From positions 1 to 64,000 of the forward strand of contig QXZA01000029.1 in NCBI GenBank assembly GCA_009886625.1: a DNA stretch of 64,000 bases, written 5' to 3'. The stretch comes from Flavobacteriaceae bacterium. Its GTDB lineage: Bacteria > Bacteroidota > Bacteroidia > Flavobacteriales > Flavobacteriaceae. The position numbers and the translations under genes are program-made. The notes under the pieces were generated by a model. That model was not told where the DNA came from, made no database searches, and saw only the letters and a list, made by a program, of their open reading frames with translations. Each line of letters begins with the position of its first letter. Position 1 is the stretch's first letter. Below, piece after piece: positions 9,978-19,531 of this stretch.

Positions 9978-12434
9978 ATGAAGGTTTTAAAATTTGGAGG
10001 TACTTCTGTTGCAAATTCAGAAAGTTTAAAGTTTGTTGTTGATATTGTAAAAAGATCAACCAGTGAAAAACAGATAGTGGTTGTATCTGCATTGGGGGGG
10101 ATAACCAATCTTCTAGTAGAAATGGCTTTAACCGCAAGTAGAGGTGAAGCTAATTTCATAAAACATATTCAAACCGTTGAAAAACGTCACTTAGAAATTA
10201 TATTGAGTACTATCCCAGTAACCCAACAAAGTGGTAGTATCAGTTTTTTAAAATCTCAAATAAATGAACTGGAAGGAGTACTTGAATCCCTCCACACTTT
10301 AAAAGAATTAACTCCTAAAAGTCTTGCAAAGATTTCAAGTTATGGGGAGGTTTTATCAAGCACTATTATTCATGAGCTCTTTAAAAACCATGAAATCGAT
10401 GTAACTTTAAAAGATGCCAAAGCTCTCATTTTCACACATAAAGTGAATGATAGAGAAATTGTAGATCACAATAAAAGTGCCAAAAACACTCAAGACTTTA
10501 TTGCTTCACTTTCTGCAAAGGTTACTTTAGTGCCTGGATTTATTGCCAGTGATGAAAATGGAGATATTACTACCCTAGGAAGAGGAGGCTCTGACTACTC
10601 CGCCGCTTTACTTGCCAACTACAGTGAAGCTTCCGTTTTAGAAATCTGGACAGATGTAAGTGGCATGTTTACTGCACATCCAAAACTTGTTTCTCAAGCC
10701 CAAGCCATTCCTAAGTTATCCTACCACGAGGCAATGGAATTATCACATTTTGGTGCTAAAGTGATCTATCCCCCTACCCTTCAACCCATCATTGAAAAAG
10801 AGATTCCCATTCTAATTAAAAACACTTTTGATAAGGAAGCAGAAGGAACAATGATTGATTCTATAGGAACTTTAGAAGGAGGTAATGGAACAGTTGTAAA
10901 AGGTGTAAGTCATATTGAAGACGTAGCCCTAGTAAGTTTAGAAGGAAGTGGAATGATTGGTATTCCAGGATTTTCAAAACGCTTGTTTGAATGTCTTTCA
11001 TCTAATAAAATCAATATTATCATGATTACCCAAGCCTCCTCTGAACATTCTATTTGTTTGGGAGTCAGATCTGAAGATGCAGCTGTCGCCAAGAATGTTA
11101 TTGATGAACACTTTGCTTTTGAAATTTCTCTGAACAAAGTTGCTCCTGCTATTATTGAATACAACATGGCCAACATAGCCGTGGTGGGAGATCGAATGAA
11201 AGATCACCAAGGAATTAGTGGAAAACTATTTAGCAGCTTAGGAGCTAACAACATAAATATAAGAGCTATTGCCCAAGGAGCTTCTGAAAGAAACATCTCT
11301 ATTATTATTGATGAAAATAATACGCAAAAAGCACTAAATACAGTACATGAAAGCTTTTTTGAGGAACAATCAAAAGAATTAAATTTGTTTATCACCGGTG
11401 TTGGAAATGTAGGAGGAAAACTTATTGAACAAATCCATAATCAACAAGCTTATTTATTAAAACATTTGCGCCTTAAAATTAGAGTTATTGTACTTTCTAA
11501 TTCAAGACAAATGCTTCTCAATAATGGACATATTGACTTGAATAAATGGAAAGAACAACTTGACAGTAGTTCCATAAAAGCTAATCGTGAACTCTTTTTT
11601 GAGCATATTAAAAAATTAAACTTACGAAATAGCATTTTTGTTGACAATACCGCAAACGAAAATATTGCCAATGAATACGGTCGTTATTTAGCACATAATA
11701 TTGGCGTAGTTACTTGCAATAAAATTGCGTGTGCAAGTACTTTAAACAATTATACTGATCTCAAAAAAACATCGCGTCGATTTGGAACTCCCTTCCTATT
11801 CGAAACCAATGTTGGTGCTGGACTTCCTGTCATTGACACCTTAAATAACTTGATTGCCTCAGGAGACGAAATCATTAAAATACAAGCCATACTTTCAGGA
11901 AGTTTAAACTTTGTTTTCAATAAGTTTACTCCAGAAACTTCTTTCAAGGATATTGTTAAAAGTGCTCAAACAGAAGGCTACACAGAACCAGATCCAAAAA
12001 TTGATTTAAGTGGGGTTGATGTCGCCAGAAAAATATTGATTTTGGCTCGTGAAAGTGGTTTTGAAATTGAATTGAGTGATGTAGAAAACAAAGCATTCTT
12101 ACCTGAAGAAGTGTTAAATACAGATTCCAATGATGCCTTCTATCAAATGATAGAAAAAAACGAGTCTCATTTTCAAACCTTACTCGCAAATGCGAATAGC
12201 AAAGGAGCACGTTTAAAATATGTAGCTCAACTTGAAAACGGAAAGGCTAGTGTTGGTCTTCAAGAAATTGATTCAACACATGATTTTTACAATTTAGAAG
12301 GAAGTGATAACATCATATTATTTTATACAAACCGCTACAAAGAACAACCCCTAATTATCAAAGGAGCAGGTGCGGGTGCTGAAGTTACTGCAGCAGGAAT
12401 TTTTGGTGATATCATACGAATCGGAAAACGTTAA
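9978..12434 (+). CDS. thrA: Bifunctional aspartokinase / homoserine dehydrogenase
   Basis: Catalyses the first step (aspartate to aspartyl phosphate) and the third step (aspartate semialdehyde to homoserine) of threonine and methionine synthesis. The aspartokinase part begins at once with KFGGTSVA (residues 4-11). Tandem ACT regulatory domains follow at about 300-455. The NAD(P)-binding GVGNVGG of homoserine dehydrogenase begins at about 472, and the dehydrogenase runs to residue 818. The size is that of enterobacterial ThrA. It is first of three genes: thrB starts 3 bases after its stop. The two ACT domains make feedback inhibition by threonine likely, as known for the family. Confidence 0.97.
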   Translation: MKVLKFGGTSVANSESLKFVVDIVKRSTSEKQIVVVSALGGITNLLVEMALTASRGEANFIKHIQTVEKRHLEIILSTIPVTQQSGSISFLKSQINELEGVLESLHTLKELTPKSLAKISSYGEVLSSTIIHELFKNHEIDVTLKDAKALIFTHKVNDREIVDHNKSAKNTQDFIASLSAKVTLVPGFIASDENGDITTLGRGGSDYSAALLANYSEASVLEIWTDVSGMFTAHPKLVSQAQAIPKLSYHEAMELSHFGAKVIYPPTLQPIIEKEIPILIKNTFDKEAEGTMIDSIGTLEGGNGTVVKGVSHIEDVALVSLEGSGMIGIPGFSKRLFECLSSNKINIIMITQASSEHSICLGVRSEDAAVAKNVIDEHFAFEISLNKVAPAIIEYNMANIAVVGDRMKDHQGISGKLFSSLGANNINIRAIAQGASERNISIIIDENNTQKALNTVHESFFEEQSKELNLFITGVGNVGGKLIEQIHNQQAYLLKHLRLKIRVIVLSNSRQMLLNNGHIDLNKWKEQLDSSSIKANRELFFEHIKKLNLRNSIFVDNTANENIANEYGRYLAHNIGVVTCNKIACASTLNNYTDLKKTSRRFGTPFLFETNVGAGLPVIDTLNNLIASGDEIIKIQAILSGSLNFVFNKFTPETSFKDIVKSAQTEGYTEPDPKIDLSGVDVARKILILARESGFEIELSDVENKAFLPEEVLNTDSNDAFYQMIEKNESHFQTLLANANSKGARLKYVAQLENGKASVGLQEIDSTHDFYNLEGSDNIILFYTNRYKEQPLIIKGAGAGAEVTAAGIFGDIIRIGKR

Positions 12435-12437
12435 TCA

Positions 12438-13358
12438 ATGGATCAAATAGAAGTATTTTGCCCTGGTAGTGTTGCCAATATCTCATGTGGATTTGATGTT
12501 CTGGGCTTTTGTTTGGAACCTGTGGGAGACCTGATGAAGGTAACTAAAACCGATAAACCAGGAATTACAATTGGATCAATTAAGGGACAAGGTTTACCAA
12601 AAGATCCTTTAAAAAATGTTGCAAGTGTTGCGGCTATGGCATTATTGGAAGCACACCCAAGTTCATTTGGTTTTCAAATAGATATCGATAAAAGAATTAA
12701 ACCAGGAAGTGGAATCGGTAGTAGCGCTGCCAGTGCAGCAGGTGCAGTTTTTGCAATAAACGAACTTTTGGGAAAGCCCTTCAGTAGAAATGAATTGGTT
12801 CAATTTGCAATGGCGGGAGAGGCACTAGCCAGTGGAGCCGCTCATGCAGACAACTTAGCTCCAGTACTCCTAGGTGGGTTTACTCTTGTTAGAAGTAACC
12901 AATCCTTAGATATTATTAAACTCCCAAGTCCGCCTGATTTGGTAGCAACAGTAATTCATCCTAAAATTGAATTAAAAACAATACATTCCAGAGCTATCCT
13001 TAAAAATACTGTACCACTAGACAAAGCCATTCAGCAATGGGGAAATCTCGGTGCTTTTGTTAGTGCGCTTTATACAAATGACTACGGTCTTCTTTCAAGA
13101 AGTATGAAAGATAAAGTCATTGAACCCTACAGAGCAATGCTTATTCCTCAGTTTTATAAAGTTAAAGCTTCAGCATTGCAAGCGGGAGCTTTGGGTAGTG
13201 GTATCTCGGGTTCAGGCCCCTCTATCTATGCTTTATCAAAAGGCATGGATATTGCAATACAAGTTGGTGAAGCAATGAAAAAACAATTCGATGATTTAGA
13301 ACTAGAATATGAGGTTCATCTTTCTAAAATTAATAATGAAGGCATTAAAATAGTGTAG
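12438..13358 (+). CDS. thrB: Homoserine kinase
   Basis: GHMP-family kinase that phosphorylates homoserine with ATP to give O-phosphohomoserine. The 306-residue product carries the GHMP phosphate-binding loop PGSGIGSSAASA at about residues 90-101 and the C-terminal glycine-rich motif GALGSGISGSGPS near 251-263. It sits between thrA (3-base gap) and thrC (6-base gap), so translation of the three is probably coupled in one message. Confidence 0.97.
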   Translation: MDQIEVFCPGSVANISCGFDVLGFCLEPVGDLMKVTKTDKPGITIGSIKGQGLPKDPLKNVASVAAMALLEAHPSSFGFQIDIDKRIKPGSGIGSSAASAAGAVFAINELLGKPFSRNELVQFAMAGEALASGAAHADNLAPVLLGGFTLVRSNQSLDIIKLPSPPDLVATVIHPKIELKTIHSRAILKNTVPLDKAIQQWGNLGAFVSALYTNDYGLLSRSMKDKVIEPYRAMLIPQFYKVKASALQAGALGSGISGSGPSIYALSKGMDIAIQVGEAMKKQFDDLELEYEVHLSKINNEGIKIV

Positions 13359-13364
13359 TAAACT

Positions 13365-14666
13365 ATGAAATATTACAGTTTAAATTATAACTCACAAGAT
13401 GTTTCTTTTTTATATGCTGTACGAAAAGGATTAGCTCCAGATAGGGGGCTCTACTTTCCCAGTGATATTAAAAAATTACCGAATACCTTTTTTAAAAACA
13501 TCCATAATCTTTCAGATCATGAGATTGCCTTTCAAGTAATACATCAGTTTGTGGGAGGCGATATCCCAGACTCTCGATTAAATAAGATTATTGAAGAAAC
13601 CCTAAGCTTTGATTTTCCAATTGTACCAATCACAGATAGTATCGCAACATTAGAGTTGTTTCAAGGACCTACTTTAGCTTTTAAAGACGTAGGTGCACGG
13701 TTTATGGCCAGATGCCTTGCTTATGCTAATGAAGTCGAAAAAAAGGAAAAACTAACCATACTTGTAGCAACTTCTGGTGACACAGGAGGAGCAGTTGCGG
13801 ATGGTTTCTATAAAGTTGATGGAATAAATGTTGTCATTTTATACCCTAAAGGAAAAGTAAGCCAAATTCAAGAAAAACAGCTAACCACTTTAGGAGAAAA
13901 CATTAAAGCAATAGAAGTAGATGGAGTATTTGACGATTGTCAAGATATGGTCAAAAGTGCTTTTATTGATAATGATCTGATACAAAATGTTGCTTTAACA
14001 TCTGCTAATTCTATTAATATTGCACGCTGGCTTTCTCAGATGTTCTATTATTTTATTGCTTATAAAAATCGACTTCATCCAGAAAAAAAACTTGTGGTTT
14101 CTGTTCCTAGTGGAAACTTTGGTAATTTATGTGCTGGTTTGGTAGCAAAAAAAATGGGACTTCCCATTGATCAATTTATTGCTAGCACTAATATTAACGA
14201 TACAGTACCTGACTACTTAAATTCGGGTACCTACACTCCAAAAAAATCAAAAGCTACCTTATCGAATGCAATGGATGTGGGAGACCCAAGTAATTTTATC
14301 CGGATACAAAAGTTGTTTAATAATGATTTTTTTAAATTGAAAAAGATTCTTAAAGGCTATCACTATACGGATACAGAAACTAAAAAAGCAATAAAAGAAA
14401 TTCATGAAGTTTCTGGATATATTGCAGATCCTCATGGTGCAGTTGGGTATTTAGGGTTGAGAGATTTTCTTAAAAATACCACAGATGACTACCAGGGATT
14501 ATTCCTGGAAACAGCGCATCCAATCAAGTTTGTAGATACAGTAGAAGCTACCCTTAAAACAACTGTTGAAATTCCTAAACGTCTGGAGAGCATATTAGAC
14601 AGAGAGAAAACCAGTATCCCTATCTCGCGTTACGATGAACTAAAATCATTTTTACTAAAGCGTTAG
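13365..14666 (+). CDS. thrC: Threonine synthase
   Basis: PLP enzyme converting O-phosphohomoserine to threonine, the last step of the pathway encoded by this operon. The 433-residue protein is of the longer type with an N-terminal extension (MKYYSLNY). The PLP lysine is Lys107 in GPTLAFKDVGARF, and the phosphate-cradle motif is VPSGNFGNL. Its TAG stop (14664-14666) overlaps the TAA stop of the convergent aminopeptidase gene, leaving no room for a terminator between them. Confidence 0.97.
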   Translation: MKYYSLNYNSQDVSFLYAVRKGLAPDRGLYFPSDIKKLPNTFFKNIHNLSDHEIAFQVIHQFVGGDIPDSRLNKIIEETLSFDFPIVPITDSIATLELFQGPTLAFKDVGARFMARCLAYANEVEKKEKLTILVATSGDTGGAVADGFYKVDGINVVILYPKGKVSQIQEKQLTTLGENIKAIEVDGVFDDCQDMVKSAFIDNDLIQNVALTSANSINIARWLSQMFYYFIAYKNRLHPEKKLVVSVPSGNFGNLCAGLVAKKMGLPIDQFIASTNINDTVPDYLNSGTYTPKKSKATLSNAMDVGDPSNFIRIQKLFNNDFFKLKKILKGYHYTDTETKKAIKEIHEVSGYIADPHGAVGYLGLRDFLKNTTDDYQGLFLETAHPIKFVDTVEATLKTTVEIPKRLESILDREKTSIPISRYDELKSFLLKR

Positions 14667-16294
14667 TCAATTGACAATTCGGGTAAAACAAAATTATCTA
14701 GCGCACTTTTTTCACGCATTACTTTTTCTATTTCTTCCCAACTTCTCGGAGCATCATTTGATAAGTTCACAGATCCCTCCTCAGTGATTAAAATATCGTC
14801 TTCAATTCGTATCCCAATATTCCACCATTTGGGATCACAAGGACTGCCCTCTGGAACATAGATTCCCGGTTCTACTGTAATTACCATATTGGGTAACAAA
14901 GTTTCATACAAGCCAGGGTCATGAACATCTAATCCTATATGATGAGCAATCCCGTGGGGTAAGTAACGTCTAAATTCTTCAGGCTTTTCAATTAATCCTA
15001 ATGCTAAAAGTCCTTCTTGAACAACCGCATTAGTAGCTTCAGAAATTGCTCTAAAACTTGCACCGTTTACTGAGGCATTGATCCCAGCAGTTTGCGCATC
15101 ATACACAATTTGATAAAGCGCTTTTTGTTCAGGAGTGAATGTTCCAGAAACAGGAATGGTTCGGGTAACATCTGCTGTATACCCCTGATACTCTGCTCCT
15201 AAATCCATCAATATTAATTGGTTTTTTAAATCCGTTTTATCATTTATGATATAATGTAACACACAAGCATTGTCTCCAGCACCAACTATAGAAGGGTAGC
15301 CCTCATGCGCAGCCCCATACTTCTTAAATACTAATTGATGAATTCCTTGAACTTCTCTTTCTGTCATTCCAGGGTGTATTGCCCTCATTACTTCTATTTG
15401 TCCTTGGGTAGAAATACGAACCGCTTTCTTTATTAGTCGAATTTCTTCTTCGGTTTTCTTTTCTCTTAAACTTGCCATAAAATAGCTCAGTTGGTCGATA
15501 TCAAAGTTATAATCTCTCAACAAAAATGCACTTCTTGTTTTCAAATCTGTAAGAAACATATCCTCACCCACCTTCATAAAATCTTGTATCACAGGATCTT
15601 CCTTTAGGGTAGTATCCTCTTCCATCATATATGAAATTCTTGTTTTTAAATAGGTGACTTCAGATTCTGTTACAGTTCTTATTCTTTGATACAATCGATA
15701 CCTTTCTGCATCAAAATTATCAGGATAATTTATTGCATTTTTAAACTCTTTTTGTAGATCGAACAAATCACTTGTATCACTTTTATTATCTCTAACGTCA
15801 TTCTTAAAGTTGAATATTAAAACCGTGTCAAAGTCAGAAAAATCATTTTGCTCTTGAGAAAATTCTGTTTTACTCATTACACGCTCAAAGTCCATTTTTT
15901 GGGCTCCTTCAACACCTAATTGTCTTCCATTCCACATCTCATTTCTTGCATCACGATCTCTAACATATATCTTTTCATAATAGACCCCTTCAGAATCTAT
16001 TTGAGGTGCACTATAAACTAGTAAAACAGCATGAGGCTCCTTCCATCCTGTCAAATAATAAAAGTTAGGGTCAGGATGGTATTCAAAATCTACATCATTG
16101 GCTCTGTTACGAACTGGGGCAGAAAAATAAACAGCTACACTATTGCTTGGAAGTTTTTGACGTAATTCTTGACGTCGTTTCTTATGAAAATCAGTTGAAA
16201 GTTCCGACTTTTGTGCATTGGTGGAAAGCGGTATTAGCAAAAGTCCAATAAAAATGACAAGGCTATAAATACGAGTATCGTTTCTTAAAATCAA
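14663..16294 (-). CDS. Exported Xaa-Pro aminopeptidase (M24B)
   Basis: Predicted dimetal aminopeptidase removing N-terminal residues that precede proline. The 543-residue chain starts with a signal peptide (hydrophobic about residues 11-26, ending STNAQ), so it acts outside the cytoplasm, unlike E. coli PepP. The N-terminal creatinase-like domain is enlarged by an insertion around 120-230. The C-terminal pita-bread fold keeps the metal ligands: Asp in ILMDLGAEY, Asp in TADVTRT, His in LPHGIAHHIG, Glu in TVEPGIY and Glu in IRIEDD. It is transcribed towards thrC and shares overlapping stop codons with it. Confidence 0.9.
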   Translation of the reverse strand: MILRNDTRIYSLVIFIGLLLIPLSTNAQKSELSTDFHKKRRQELRQKLPSNSVAVYFSAPVRNRANDVDFEYHPDPNFYYLTGWKEPHAVLLVYSAPQIDSEGVYYEKIYVRDRDARNEMWNGRQLGVEGAQKMDFERVMSKTEFSQEQNDFSDFDTVLIFNFKNDVRDNKSDTSDLFDLQKEFKNAINYPDNFDAERYRLYQRIRTVTESEVTYLKTRISYMMEEDTTLKEDPVIQDFMKVGEDMFLTDLKTRSAFLLRDYNFDIDQLSYFMASLREKKTEEEIRLIKKAVRISTQGQIEVMRAIHPGMTEREVQGIHQLVFKKYGAAHEGYPSIVGAGDNACVLHYIINDKTDLKNQLILMDLGAEYQGYTADVTRTIPVSGTFTPEQKALYQIVYDAQTAGINASVNGASFRAISEATNAVVQEGLLALGLIEKPEEFRRYLPHGIAHHIGLDVHDPGLYETLLPNMVITVEPGIYVPEGSPCDPKWWNIGIRIEDDILITEEGSVNLSNDAPRSWEEIEKVMREKSALDNFVLPELSID

Positions 16295-16319
16295 GATCTT
16301 TAAATTTTAGTATGAACTT

Positions 16320-17405
16320 ATGAAAAAAACTACATTATACAATACGCATTTAAATTTGAATGCAAAAATGACTCCGTTTGGAGGATACGAAATGCCAGTT
16401 CAATATAGCGGAGTAACTAAAGAGCACCTGGCTGTAAGAAAGGGTGTAGGAGTTTTTGATGTTTCTCATATGGGAGAATTTATGGTTTCTGGGCCAAAAG
16501 CTTTTGATCTATTACAATACATTTGTAGTAACGATATTTCAAAAATTAGTATTGGCAAAGCGCAATACAACTACTTTCCTAATGAAACAGGAGGTATTGT
16601 AGATGATTTGATTGTTTATCGTTTGGAAGAAGAAAAATACCTTTTGGTTGTAAATGCATCCAATATTGAAAAAGACTGGAAGTGGGTTCAAAAGCATAAT
16701 GTTGATTTTGGTGCAGTAGTAGAAGATCAATCTGAAGAAACAGCTCTTTTAGCCATTCAAGGGCCAAAAGCAATTGAAGCAGTGCAACAACTTACTTCTG
16801 CTCCTCTAACTGAATTACCTTATTATTCTCATACTACAGCAACATTTGCAGGCTGTGAAAATACTTTAATCGCAACAACAGGATATACAGGAGCGGGAGG
16901 ACTAGAAATCTATTTACCCTCCTCCAAAGCACCTGAAGTATGGGATGCTATTATAAAAGCTGGAGCAGATTTTGATATACTGCCAGCAGGTTTAGCCGCA
17001 AGAGATACCCTTCGTTTGGAAATGGGGTATTGCCTGTATGGAAATGAAATAAATGATACTACATCACCACTTGCTGCTGGTTTAAATTGGGTTACAAAAC
17101 TAGATACAGGAACTTATAATGCTGACCATTTGATCAACCAAAAGAAGGATGGAACCCCAGATAAACTAGTAGGCTTTGTTTTAAAAAATAGAGGAATTCC
17201 AAGAGCAGGTTATTCTATAGTAAATCAAAATAGTGAACCTATTGGAGCGGTAACTTCGGGTACTCAATCGCCTATATTGTCTCAAGGTATTGGGTTGGGC
17301 TATGTATCCTCCAATTATACTAAACCTGGAACTCAAATTGCAATTAAAATAAGAGATAAAGAGAGTCTTGCCGAAGTTGTAAGATTGCCCTTTATTAAAA
17401 ACTAA
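16320..17405 (+). CDS. gcvT: Aminomethyltransferase (glycine cleavage T protein)
   Basis: T protein of the glycine cleavage system: it takes the aminomethyl group from lipoylated GcvH, releases ammonia and forms methylene-tetrahydrofolate. At 361 residues it has the typical size and family segments: TPFGGYEMPVQY near the N-terminus, VFDVSHMGE, GGIVDDLIVYR containing the conserved Asp pair, TGYTGAGGLEIY, and a C-terminal GcvT barrel with LGYV. The other glycine-cleavage genes are not in this window. The next gene begins 3 bases after its stop. Confidence 0.96.
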   Translation: MKKTTLYNTHLNLNAKMTPFGGYEMPVQYSGVTKEHLAVRKGVGVFDVSHMGEFMVSGPKAFDLLQYICSNDISKISIGKAQYNYFPNETGGIVDDLIVYRLEEEKYLLVVNASNIEKDWKWVQKHNVDFGAVVEDQSEETALLAIQGPKAIEAVQQLTSAPLTELPYYSHTTATFAGCENTLIATTGYTGAGGLEIYLPSSKAPEVWDAIIKAGADFDILPAGLAARDTLRLEMGYCLYGNEINDTTSPLAAGLNWVTKLDTGTYNADHLINQKKDGTPDKLVGFVLKNRGIPRAGYSIVNQNSEPIGAVTSGTQSPILSQGIGLGYVSSNYTKPGTQIAIKIRDKESLAEVVRLPFIKN

Positions 17406-17408
17406 ATT

Positions 17409-18239
17409 TTGAAACCCATATTAATTTTAGGAGGAAGCGGATACATTGGGAACTTACTTTACAAAGAGTTAGCCCCGTATTTCAATACTTTTGCAACCTA
17501 CAATTCTTCTAAAGACCATTCGGACAATCAACACTTTTTCCCTTTTGATATGGAAGAAGAAGGCCCTGAAGCAATTTTGAAAGAAGTAAAACCTAAACTC
17601 ATTATTTCTTCGTTACGAGGAGATTTTAATGCACAAATAGAAACCCATACGTTTTTATCAGAATATATAAAGAATAAAAATTGTCGTATTTTATTTTTAT
17701 CCTCTGCAAATGTTTTCGATTCTTTCCAGCACTTCCCGTCTTATGAATATGACAAAACGCTGTCAGAAAGTATTTACGGAAGGTTTAAAATCAAGATTGA
17801 AAATCAATTAATGCGACTAGCTGTTGGCAAGTATACCATTGCAAGATTGCCAATGATTTTTGGGCTAAATGCACCTCGCACCCATGAAATTGACGCTGCT
17901 ATCAGAGAAAACAAACCCATTGAAGTGTTTCCAAACACCATCATCAATGTAAATAGTGATTTCAGATTAAGTCAACAGATACATTATTTAATCAATCAAC
18001 AAAAAACTGGGATTTTTCATTTGGGAAGTTCAGATTTGATTTCACATTTTGACTTCATAAAAACCATCGTAGAAAAAAGATATTTTAAACCTGGAATCTA
18101 TAAGCAAGTGTACACTTCAAATACAATGCGTTATTTAGCTGCTTTGCCAAAAGAAAACAAACTTCCCAACCATCTACTTCCCTCCTATACTGACATAATT
18201 AATGATCTTACTTTGTTAGACTCTAGAAAACATCGCTAA
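17409..18239 (+). CDS. NAD(P)-dependent sugar reductase/epimerase-like protein
   Basis: Extended short-chain dehydrogenase fold related to dTDP-4-dehydrorhamnose reductase (RmlD-like). The product of 276 residues opens with a Rossmann dinucleotide loop GGSGYIGN (about residues 8-15), has an SSANVF strand end and a YxxxK catalytic pair in YEYDK (about 113-117). The start is TTG at 17409, three bases after gcvT, and begins exactly at the first beta strand. No sugar-nucleotide synthesis genes lie nearby, so the substrate is unknown. It is probably co-transcribed with gcvT and yebC. Confidence 0.75.
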   Translation: MKPILILGGSGYIGNLLYKELAPYFNTFATYNSSKDHSDNQHFFPFDMEEEGPEAILKEVKPKLIISSLRGDFNAQIETHTFLSEYIKNKNCRILFLSSANVFDSFQHFPSYEYDKTLSESIYGRFKIKIENQLMRLAVGKYTIARLPMIFGLNAPRTHEIDAAIRENKPIEVFPNTIINVNSDFRLSQQIHYLINQQKTGIFHLGSSDLISHFDFIKTIVEKRYFKPGIYKQVYTSNTMRYLAALPKENKLPNHLLPSYTDIINDLTLLDSRKHR

Positions 18240-18269
18240 TTTTTTTATTTTAGCTCAAAATTAAAAATA

Positions 18270-18986
18270 ATGGGAAGAGCCTTCGAATTTCGTAAAGCAA
18301 GAAAAATGAAACGCTGGTCTGCTATGGCCAAAACATTTACTCGTATAGGGAAAGACATCGTCATGGCGGTTAAAGAAGGCGGACCAGATCCAGAAAATAA
18401 TTCAAGACTACGGGCCGTAATTCAGAATGCTAAGGCTGCCAACATGCCCAAAGACAATGTTGAACGTGCTATTAAAAAAGCATCAGACAAAGACACAGGT
18501 GATTTCAAAGAAGTACTCTTTGAAGGCTATGCTCCGCATGGAATTGCTGTTTTGGTAGAAACGGCAACAGATAATAACAACAGAACAGTGGCTAATGTAC
18601 GTTCCTATTTCAATAAGGCCAATGGAAATCTAGGAACTTCAGGTTCTGTAGAATTCATGTTTGATCATACATGTAACTTCCGTATCAATCCTACAGGACT
18701 CGATCCTGAAGAAATAGAACTCGAATTTATTGATTACGGAGTAGAAGAAGTTTTTGTTGATGAAGATGGATTGTTACTTTATGCGCCTTTTGAAAGCTTT
18801 GGAGAATTACAAAAAGAATTAGAACGAAGATCATTTGAAATTCTATCTTCTGGTTTTGAACGAATTCCTCAAATCACTAAACAACTGGAAAAAGAAGCAC
18901 AAGAAGAAATATTAAATCTAATTGAGAAAATTGAAGAAGATGAGGATGTACAACAAGTGTATCATGCCCTGGACATTCAAGAATAA
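18270..18986 (+). CDS. YebC/PmpR-family regulatory or translation factor
   Basis: A 238-residue member of the conserved YebC/TACO1 family, described both as DNA-binding regulators and as factors helping ribosomes through proline stretches. Recognisable are the basic start MGRAFEFRKARK, the segment FTRIGKDIVMAVKEGG, the family stretch VERAIKKAS followed by GYAPHG, and GSVEFMF. It lies 30 bases after the reductase gene. Its stop abuts the stop of the convergent acyltransferase (18986/18987). Confidence 0.93.
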   Translation: MGRAFEFRKARKMKRWSAMAKTFTRIGKDIVMAVKEGGPDPENNSRLRAVIQNAKAANMPKDNVERAIKKASDKDTGDFKEVLFEGYAPHGIAVLVETATDNNNRTVANVRSYFNKANGNLGTSGSVEFMFDHTCNFRINPTGLDPEEIELEFIDYGVEEVFVDEDGLLLYAPFESFGELQKELERRSFEILSSGFERIPQITKQLEKEAQEEILNLIEKIEEDEDVQQVYHALDIQE

Positions 18987-19526
18987 TTAGAAACTCTTTT
19001 CTGGAGAATATCCTTTCACTCCCTTAAATAATTTTTCAAGAGACTGTAAATCTTTTTTTTCATCCTCTGAGGGAATAAAGTTTGGATGAACAACTACTTT
19101 CTTATTTTCATAATCAAAAGAAACAGGTACGATAGGTACATTCGCCTTCTTTGCAATATGATAAAAGCCCGTTCTTAAAGTATCTACTTTTTTACGAGTT
19201 CCCTCGGGAGCCAAAGCAATTCTAAACTTATTATATGCATTAAAAACAGCCACCATAGATTCAACCGAGCCCTTATTCCCGGTACGATCAATGGGTGCTC
19301 CACCCAAGCCTCTAAAAAACCAAGAAGTAAGTGGAGTAAATAATTCTTTTTTACCAACAAAATTGATGGTTTCTCTTGAAATACTTCTGACCAATAATCC
19401 AATAAAAAAATCCAACCAACTTGTGTGTGGAACAACTGCAACTATGTACTTGGGTAAGGTTGGAAAAACTCCTACCAATTCCCAGCCAAGTATTCTAGTA
19501 TAAATTAATTTAGAAAGTGAATGCAT
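18987..19526 (-). CDS. PlsC-like 1-acyl-glycerol-3-phosphate acyltransferase
   Basis: Predicted phospholipid or lipid acyltransferase. The 179-residue protein has the HX4D catalytic motif in HTSWLD (about residues 34-39) and the second motif APEGTRKK (about 107-114), both spaced as in the PlsC family. It is short for PlsC (usually 230-270 residues) and lacks a strong N-terminal anchor, resembling the small acyltransferases common in Bacteroidota. The acceptor is unknown. Five bases separate it from the upstream helicase gene on the same strand, so they are probably co-transcribed. Confidence 0.82.
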   Translation of the reverse strand: MHSLSKLIYTRILGWELVGVFPTLPKYIVAVVPHTSWLDFFIGLLVRSISRETINFVGKKELFTPLTSWFFRGLGGAPIDRTGNKGSVESMVAVFNAYNKFRIALAPEGTRKKVDTLRTGFYHIAKKANVPIVPVSFDYENKKVVVHPNFIPSEDEKKDLQSLEKLFKGVKGYSPEKSF

Positions 19527-19531
19527 TTTTT